NCBI GenBank assembly: GCA_916613615.1
Contig: OU744720.1
Span: 73,063,338-73,127,337 of the forward strand
Reading direction: 5' to 3'
Source: Steromphala cineraria
Taxonomy: Eukaryota; Mollusca; Gastropoda; Trochida; Trochidae
DNA length: 64,000 bases
In this document: piece after piece, positions 56,140-64,000 of the stretch
How positions within the stretch are numbered: the stretch's first letter is position 1
How the letters are laid out: each line of letters begins with the position of its first letter
Translations under genes and position numbers: made by a program
Notes under the pieces: generated by a model
What the model was told of the DNA's origin: nothing
The model's input: only the letters and a program-made list of their open reading frames with translations
The model's database searches: none

Positions 56140-57600
56140 TGTTGCACGGATGCAATACACAGTAACTCATTAAACTGCCATAAATAAGACCTGGTGATCT
56201 TGTATTCCATTTTATGATATAGGAATAAATTATCTCACAAATAAAACTCAGTTGTACTTAAAATAACTTACAACTACATGTGAAGTCCTATTAAATGGAT
56301 AGGGAATTAGCTTTACTGGAACAACATTAAGATAACTTTGTCTTAGCTCGAATATGATACTTTTACTAGGAGTGTCCCCTGGCTCATAATCCTGTTTCAG
56401 CAGATTACTGTCTGGGTATTGATGTTACAATGCAATGTCTACTGTCTACTGTCATACTTAAGAGGATACGTTAACATTCAACCAAGCAAGTATTAGTTAA
56501 TTCGTTTTGATGGTTGCTTGTCGTTTTCATTTACCTTGTTCGTACCTTGTCTACCTTCGAATGTCATGACCATGATTGCATAGCTTTCTAAACTTTTAAG
56601 TTAATGTATCAATAAACTTCTACCACTGCTGGTGTTCATTTCAAATTTTAATGTTTATCAAAACTTTCTTAGGTAATAAGTTGGATACAGCCATTTTGGT
56701 AACCATAAACCAATTTTAACTCATGCAATGCGTTCTATGAATGTTTCATGTGATTAGGTAAGATGGATTGGGGGGAAATATATATTGATACACTTGTTCA
56801 AGGTTAAAAAAAAACGATAATGAGGCATTTTAGTAGGACTTGGTAAGCAGTCTACATTGTCTATCATGTTCTTAGTTGCTGACAAAAAATGGTTACGAAA
56901 ATACAAAAGGTGTTTTGACCCTTCAAATTGAAAACAAAATGGCAAGCAATAATAGCATAAATGTGGCCGAATCAAATTGTAAGAGTGTTAAAATGTCAAT
57001 ATCAGAGATAGTACCTGTTAAAAGATTTTAAGCAATAATTGTTAATTAATGTGTCTTAATATGATCATTATTTTTGCAAGGGGATAACAAAATGTCATCG
57101 TTCTGACCCAAGTGAAAATTAAAAAAAAAGAAATAGGGAATGGAAACAGCCTTCATGGCTCTTTAAAATAAACATTATGTTACCCATTTTCAGATTCGAT
57201 CCTTTTTTCGTGTTTCAATTACTCATTTTGATATCACTTAATCCACAACATGTACAATCCGTCCTCAAACGCGAATTTGATGTATCATATTCCCAATCTG
57301 TAGATCAATGCCTTTGCGGTATTACTTTGGTGAAGCGAAATCCCATCACGAATTCCCTAATTTCAGCCCTCTGCAGATAACCATTTTAGCACTGATTATA
57401 TGCGTGTCCATATATTGCCAGACATACTCTCTAATCTACTTTTCAGGGTGTGACAATATGATGAAACTAGCTGGAAAAGGCCGTATGAATTGAGATTTAA
57501 GACTTATTGACCATTTCTTGACAGAGTCGAAGTGTTGGACTAGGTTTAGATCTACAGATGAAATTAGTACCTCGTTACTGCCAGAAGACAGCCAATACAT
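56140..57600 (-). repeat. Right arm of a large degenerate inverted repeat
   Basis: Reverse-complement counterpart of 50020-52070. It is shorter (about 1.5 versus 2.1 kb) because of indels. It includes the reversed family 3 repeat at 57240-57480. Confidence 0.7.
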
Positions 57601-57904
57601 ATACAGGACAAAACAAGATTTAAATATTTTGTTAGTTTCATAAGTCAGTATTCTTTAATGTGATTTCAAATTGTTTATCTTTCATTGTAATCACAGAGAC
57701 TTATTCTTTTAAAAAAATGAATAAAAACTTTAGAAAAAATAACATTAAGAACAAGTTGATTTATCAGTAGATTAAGGAAGCATGATGGTGTTTTTTACAA
57801 CAGGTGCTCTTTAACAATGAAAATGCTTTCATTGTATTAGGATATTGTCTTTATTTTTTAAATATTTTACCAAGCGATTTAAGAATCCCCAGACAACCAG
57901 TGAC

Positions 57905-59300
57905 CTACAGGTTTCAGTCATGTTAAGTCAAAGTTCGAAAAAGCAGCTGCTTAAACGCATTCAGCCCTTCTCTATCAAAACAAGGAAGTATACATATAAG
58001 TAAATTGGCAATTGCTAACCTTTTCTGTGAACCAAATTATGCTTCAGAGACTTTGCTGCAAATACAGCAAATTGTATTGCAGGATATCTGGTGGGTAATT
58101 TAACCTAATCCCTGGCTGTCTGACTTCAGTTACAAGCTAACAGTTGGGGTCTGCACCAGGCAAATACATTTCGTTATACCAGCAGGATAACATTCTGTGT
58201 ATATAAACTTAAGAAACTGGATGTAAAATGCTGATGCAGCTGTTCATACAGGTATATATGACCTTTCTGCAAAAAAACAAGTTTGTTGAGAAATCGTTAT
58301 TATTGATTTGTAATCTGAGAAATACTTTGACCATTAAACTAATACTTATTTGTCTGCAGGTTAACTGAAAACGTATTCCCGCTCAGTGAAAGTTTGTATG
58401 GTAGATCGTATAATGCTGTGGGGGGGGGGGGGGGGGGGGGGTTTATTAACCACCATAAAACTTAACTTAAATCAATGTTTAGGAATTACATTAGTTGATA
58501 GACCTTCTATTTTTACATGTTCAACTGAGAATACAATTGAACAATCCTATTTTGCTAGAGCACAGGAAGATAGTGCAGATACTTCATTATTGAAAAGATC
58601 ACAACCATTTGGTTTTCTTTACAGATATTTCCTTTAACTGCTCCAGTTTTATGCTACCTTAAGAACCGATTTAAACAACGAGTCTACAACGAGTCCGTCT
58701 TACTTTTATGATTAAAACCACATTACCAGACAGCTATGTGTCCTGGAGCAAGTAGCAGCAATTAACCAAATTGTTATGTGAACTGGAATATTCCAAAATA
58801 ATCATAGCCATCCTTCATCAAATACCCCCAATATCTATGGTTATTGGACAAATTACCCGAAGGCATATAGAAAATATTAATATCATTTTGTCTGGTGACC
58901 ACAGGTAAAATTAATTACACTTTATAAATAACACTTATGTATGTTGGCAATGGTATTGATATCAAGTTGCAATCAAATACTTTGCAGCACCGTTTACAAC
59001 GATGAAAAAAACTGGCGAAAGGTTATAGGCATAAATGTCTCCCTTTGGGATTAAAACTCAATTACAAACTTACTGTTGTCATTTAAAAATTGGTCATGTT
59101 AGTACTTAAAAATAAGGAAGAAATCTGATAATGTATGACTTTTTCAGCAATTTGCTACCGATCTTATTTTTATCTGCCCCCGGGATTATGAAAAAAACAG
59201 GTACATACTTTCAATATAAAGTCAGCATTGGATTAAGAGTTTCAGTCATGTTATTTAATCACTGTTTTATTCTTCCCAGTCTGAGTGGCATTTATCAAAC
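57905..59300 (+). repeat. Segmental duplication, copy 1
   Basis: Collinear with 61845-62810 in the same orientation. Shared blocks: GCTGCTTAAAC...TTCAGCCCTT, CTTCAGAGACTTTGCTGCAA, GACTGTCTGACTTCAGT-like, GCAGGATAACATNCTGT, and a GTGTCC(T/A)GGAGCAAG block at 58738. No coding frame is conserved between copies. Confidence 0.75.
58420..58441 (+). repeat. Poly(G) run of 22
   Basis: Twenty-two consecutive G residues inside duplication copy 1, absent from copy 2. Such a tract is prone to slippage and can form G-quadruplex structures. Its true length may also be a sequencing artefact. Confidence 0.9.
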
Positions 59301-59309
59301 CTTCCCCTC

Positions 59310-61840
59310 AAAAGTGTCTCCTAAAAGATACTAAGAAAGGTACAATTATAATATTATGTGATACAATTTGATAGCATATCATGTTATCACTGTTATCATG
59401 ATGGTTCGTTGAAACACCTAACAAATCTTTCAACAAATGTCAACTATACAAATGATATATAGATATTAAGTTTTATGCAAACCTGTGAAATCTAAAACTA
59501 TGACAGGAAATCATCCATTGTCTACTTTATGTCCAATAAAGATTGACTTGATATATGGTTTACAAAAACAAACACTGCCAAACCCCTCCAACAATCAATA
59601 GACAGCAACTGTTACATGTGGCGTTGAGTATTCTCTTGTACTTTTAGGGAACTGCGAAAGATCAGTGACAACATATTTTTTACCAAGTTTAAATATTTGA
59701 AATCTTTTAACTAAATTTAAATAAACAGTAATTACATTGTCCATTCGGGTAAGAAAATGTAGTGACACCTGTCAGGATTACATGTGATGCAAATATTAAG
59801 AGGAATAAAAGCTGAAAAATCTTAAGTCAGGCAAATGTTTAAATGGTTTTCCCTTCTTTGTCAAACACAACTGTGGGATTTTATAATCAATAATTGTTTA
59901 CATCAACCAATGAGAATCAAAACTACAAGACAGTTTACTTGTCTGTTTTTATGGTTTGATGAAAGCTAGCATCACTTGAATTTATAGACACAATTATATG
60001 GTGCTGGTAAATTTCAGTTGTTGCCTAATTTAAAGAACTTGTATCACAGTTTGAAATTCGATTACTGAGAAGAGACTGCTACAAATGCAATTATGGCTCA
60101 ATAAAGTGTGTTTGTAAATGTTGAAACAAACTTCATTCCAATTTTGTTACAATCCATAAAATAAGGCCTTTGTCCTGTTTAAAAAGATTTTTCCACCATT
60201 TATTTTCCAACAAACTATACTCTTGAAAGCGGCGATAAATCACACCTCACCTTACCTCACCTACAAAAACTTTCCCTTTTTCTTATTAATGCATTTTTAT
60301 CATTTCAATATTTAAAGATTGTAACTGTTTTCGATGTGTTCAATTTAATTGATGTGTATGAGAAATGTAAATGTAAATAAGATTATGTATAGTAAGTAAA
60401 TATGAACAAAATTTTAATATATATTTGTATCAAGGCTATCACGGAAAATACCGCTTCAGTACGTTCAGTAGACCGACCTTGCATATGTAGGAATTTGCCT
60501 TCACAACACCTTCACAATAAGTCTTGTTCAGTAGTTCCGTAAAGACCGCAGTTTGTTCATGAAAACAAAGAGTGCGGAACTACAAAAACAATTACCATAT
60601 GAACTAAGAACTTCAACTATAAACTACTGATGTCAAACAATCAGCTGGCACTTTAAAGTAAATATATGCAATGCTGAGATTATATGGCGCTTGTCACTGA
60701 CACTGATGTACATGTTTTACCGCCTAGAGTTTGAATAAGGATTAGTGATTAGGTACAACAAAAACTAGGCTTGTGTTCCTTAATTTATAATATAACGAAA
60801 TTATTTCCCTTACAAGCGTTCGAGTGTAAATGTGTGAAACGAATTTCATCACAAGCAAAAGAGAAGATTTATTCAACATATTTATGATATATGATGATGT
60901 TATTTTAGATTGATATTTTTTTGGGTATATTTCTTCACAAAAGTTTGGCCTGAATATTTGTATCGTTGCCATGAGAGCAATCTGATAACACATATTGTCA
61001 TAGCAAACAGTATTATTGGATATAATTTTTTCCTTCGACTCACGACGTACACGCATAATTGAAGATGAGTGGTCGTAAAACACATCAAGCCATATAATCT
61101 TGTTACGTTCATTGCACGCAAATGTTGATGATTCCATTAGAGCTGTATGATCATTTATCTGACAGTGTTGATTCAATAAGCGGAGACGGAGTTGCAATCA
61201 ACAACTTATTGAAACATTTCTAATGGCTAATTTTGGTAAAAAATGTAACTTTTTGTGTCCAGTTTTTGAAAAAATCCAGGGTAATTGGCAGTATATTGAA
61301 TTCATTTCGTCAGCTAGATTACCTCTTCCAAAATTGAAAGTTAAACTAATACATAATAATTACAAAAATATGTGATAAATTTACACAATTGATCAATGCA
61401 GTAGTAAACGTTTTTTCGAATGAATGGATATTTGATAGAAGTTGTTACAAATCATGCTTTGTCTGTTCAAAACCCAAACAAACATAAACGGTTATTCAAC
61501 TTACTTGAACTAATAGCAGGTATTTTTGATATTAAAATACTCCACAAACGTATGCTTCAATAAACGAATCTTTTGATTTGTGCTGTCCGCTTTCCTCTAG
61601 GTTGTGAAGTGTGAATTACCCCCTAAGAAAGAACAAGTAATGTTTTAATAGGTCCAGTTTGATGGTGCTCTGTGCAATCTTTTACAAAAAGTGCTCCTCA
61701 ACACTTATGGCTGTGCATTTGTAAACGTTGTCATTGTAAAAGTATATGGTCATGTTACTTTAAACATGAAATAATTTTAGAATCACCACATGACAACTAG
61801 TTACTTATAGGCACCATTCGTATGAAAGTTAGAAATGGTA
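59310..61840. other. Long stretch without a supported gene
   Basis: AT-rich. A 151-codon minus-strand frame at 61197-60742 is the longest host frame outside the genes, but it has no coding bias, splice context or recognisable domain. A CT-rich patch (CACCTCACCTTACCTCACC) lies near 60243. Confidence 0.3.
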
Positions 61841-61844
61841 GCTG

Positions 61845-62810
61845 CTTAAACATATTCAGCCCTTATCTATCAAAACGAGGAGGTAACAATATAATTTAAA
61901 AGTGGCAATCGCTAACCTTTTCTTTAAACAGAAATATACTTCAGAGACTTTGCTGCAAATAGAGTAAATGTACTCAGAAGCAACATTTATATTGCAGGTC
62001 ATCTCTGAATGTGTAATTTAACCTAGTCCCTGACTGTCTGACTTCAGTAACACACTTACAGTCTGGGTCTGCGCCAGGCTAAGACATTTCAGTTATACAA
62101 GCAGGATAACATCCTGTATATATTTGCTCATGAAACTCGACGATGAATGATGAGTGCAGTTGGTCATACATTAATATTCATTTGACATTCTTGCAAGTTT
62201 GTTAAGAAATCGTAATCATGGATGGTAATTTGAGAACTATTTGAACCTCTTAACTTATACTTTGATTTATTTTGATAACTTGACAAGGTCTTTGTCGCAG
62301 ACCATTATGTATAATTTGATATCTATTCTGTTTTGAAGGCCAATAATAAGACAGTTCTGTGTCCAGGAGCAAGAAGCGGTAATTTTTCCAAATTGTAGCA
62401 TAATTTCACACTCTGATGTGTTTACACATATTCCCTATTCTAGGACATGATCATGTGATCTTATTTTCAAAGGTTCATTTCTCATGAACTCACAAAAATA
62501 CATTCATACTCATATGACAGATTACCTAAAGGAATGTAGAAAATATTATATCAATTTGTCGTGACCGCAGATAAAATTAAATACAGTTGTCTTCTAAGAA
62601 ATAACACTAATGGATGTTGGCTATGATATTGCAATTAAATAATTTTAGGTCGGTTTACAATGATAAAACTACAGTTGTTGGCAAATTGTATTCGGTAAAA
62701 AACTTTTGCTTTTGGAACTTTAATGTTAGCATAGAGGTGATATGATTAAGTGTTTTAATCATTTTACTATCTCACTTTTCCCAGTCTGATTTGCATGTAT
62801 TAATGGCAGG
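61845..62810 (+). repeat. Segmental duplication, copy 2
   Basis: Diverged counterpart of 57905-59300, offset by about 3.9 kb and shorter by several deletions, including loss of the poly(G) region. Confidence 0.75.
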
Positions 62811-63244
62811 GGCTGTATTTCAAATGTACAAGTCTTCATTTGTATTAGCTTGTCTTTCTTAAACTTAATCTAAATAATTTTGTTGGCTTTGGAAATAAAA
62901 TAAGTAAAATCCAATTGGTTTATATACAGTTTGACTGATTGTGTACTTAATTTACATATGAAACCACTTTGTACACCCTTCACGTTCGAGTTTTAAAGCG
63001 TTCTCATGACTAAACATACAAAGGGTTATCTCCCAAAAAGAGTAAATAAGCTACCGAAAGGACAAAAACGAATATACACGACCATCGATGATTTTGCATT
63101 CTGTCAATGGTTTTCTCCTACGTAATGCATTGCACAAAAAAGACATTAAAGACTGAAACAGACTGTTCTTTATATGGCTATAATTGCTTTTTACAATTAA
63201 TTCAATAAAACATAAAAAGTTTATAAATTCAAACATTAACAATT

Positions 63245-63500
63245 AGTAACCGAAACAGTCCCAATTCCTTCTACCCTTTTTAGTACATTAATCAAATTGT
63301 CCCAAAACAGTAAATTACACAGTTTGTCTGGCATTCTATAGACACATACATAACAACTGTCCGTAAATGTTGTCTCAGTACTGACAGAAAAATAAGTGAG
63401 TTTGATGCCACTCAGTTATCTCTTACCAAATCAATAATGTAGCGAAACATAGCAAATATGAACAATTGTACTGGAATAAAGAAACCTTGTGAGGATGGTT
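63245..63500 (+). repeat. Dispersed repeat family 3, copy
   Basis: Starts ACAGTCCCAATTCCTTC, the same start as the copy at 50561, and continues through the GTCTGGCATT and GTGAGTTTGATGCC blocks. Confidence 0.6.
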
Positions 63501-63754
63501 TATAATGTGAATGTGGGACCATACGTTTTCAGGAGAATGTTTTCGATTCATAAGCACTCCTTTCACTTTCAAAGCTGCACTACGAGAAAAAGATTTCCTA
63601 AAGGGAATAAAAAAACAACGTAATATCAATGTGGTAGTTGATAATATTATATTATATACTTATCAGAGTTCTATTTGGTTCTGCGATTTATATTTGATAA
63701 TTTACAGTTTTTATCAGAAAGTGGAGCCTGAATCATATCAAGTCACCCTATCCA

Positions 63755-64000
63755 GCCCTTAAAGCTCGTTCATCATCTTGTCCTGCCCCGTAATGCAGAA
63801 TGCAGAGTCAGGGTGGTAATATATGGTCAGCATATAATCACTGCAAGATAGAGTTACCTGGGTGCTTACGAAAAATTAGCTGACAACCCGATATGATTTT
63901 ACCTAATCAATAACGTCAATAAAACGATAAAAAATCGTAATGGAATAAAGAACATTTGCGTGTGAATATGGATTGTAATCTTGGATGAATTTCGTTTTCA
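63755..64000 (+). repeat. Dispersed repeat family 3, copy reaching the window edge
   Basis: Matches 53290-53555 closely (CATCATCTTGTCCTGCCC, ATATATGGTCAGCATA, TAATGGAATAAAGAA, TTGCGTGTGAATATGGATTG). It continues to the end of the window. Confidence 0.65.

Noticed and set aside
60742..61197. 151-codon minus-strand open frame
   Set aside because: AT-rich codon use, no recognisable motif, no splice context, and a length within chance expectation for a 64-kb AT-rich window. Kept only as a note.
1..64000. tRNA genes, rRNA and CRISPR arrays
   Set aside because: No B-box-like GGTTCGAATCC with a cloverleaf, no rRNA-like conserved blocks and no regularly spaced direct repeats with unique spacers were seen.

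Overview
This is eukaryotic (metazoan) DNA. It is AT-rich, its genes are split by GT-AG introns, and it is crowded with short terminal-inverted-repeat elements and one full-length BEL/Pao LTR retrotransposon. Nothing bacterial or organellar is present. A marine invertebrate, probably a lophotrochozoan such as a mollusc, fits the transposon content and the small secreted EF-hand gene. That placement is inference.

Layout: (1) 1.6-9.1 kb holds a minus-strand family of small predicted single-pass membrane proteins: three paralogous exons with start codons at 1814, 4262 and 6681. Between and beyond them lie a larger ectodomain-like exon (about 4658-4905) and its decayed copy (about 7640-7745). (2) 15.3-30.0 kb holds a minus-strand gene of four phase-compatible exons (302 aa) with two candidate alternative first exons (27377 and 18588). 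Its product is not recognised. (3) 30.45-41.95 kb holds the last three exons of another minus-strand gene of unknown product. Its last intron carries the BEL/Pao element (31812-39007, minus strand). The BEL element has 399-bp LTRs differing at two positions, a PBS matching the initiator tRNA-Met 3' end, a PPT, gag-protease-RT and RNaseH-integrase reading frames separated by one frameshift, a 21-bp minisatellite, and a 5-bp TSD. It landed in the terminal repeat of an older TTAA-flanked MITE. (4) 44.2-47.7 kb holds a plus-strand four-exon gene for a 138-aa predicted secreted protein. It has four EF-hand loops arranged as a duplicated two-loop module with unusually tight (20-residue) loop spacing. 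(5) 48-64 kb has no recognisable gene. It contains a TA-flanked MITE, a degenerate large inverted repeat (about 50.0-52.1 versus 56.1-57.6 kb), a diverged direct segmental duplication (about 57.9-59.3 versus 61.8-62.8 kb) and a dispersed repeat family.

Two MITE families recur. One has AGGGGCAGTAGCACG ends at TTAA sites (piggyBac-like). The other has CAGCTGCGTACC ends at TA sites (Tc1/mariner-like). Several near-perfect foldback structures (13.6-13.9, 42.66-42.72, 43.63-43.77 and 46.94-47.50 kb) are also present. All gene models were assembled by eye from open frames, splice consensus and exon phase. None is supported by transcripts or database searches.
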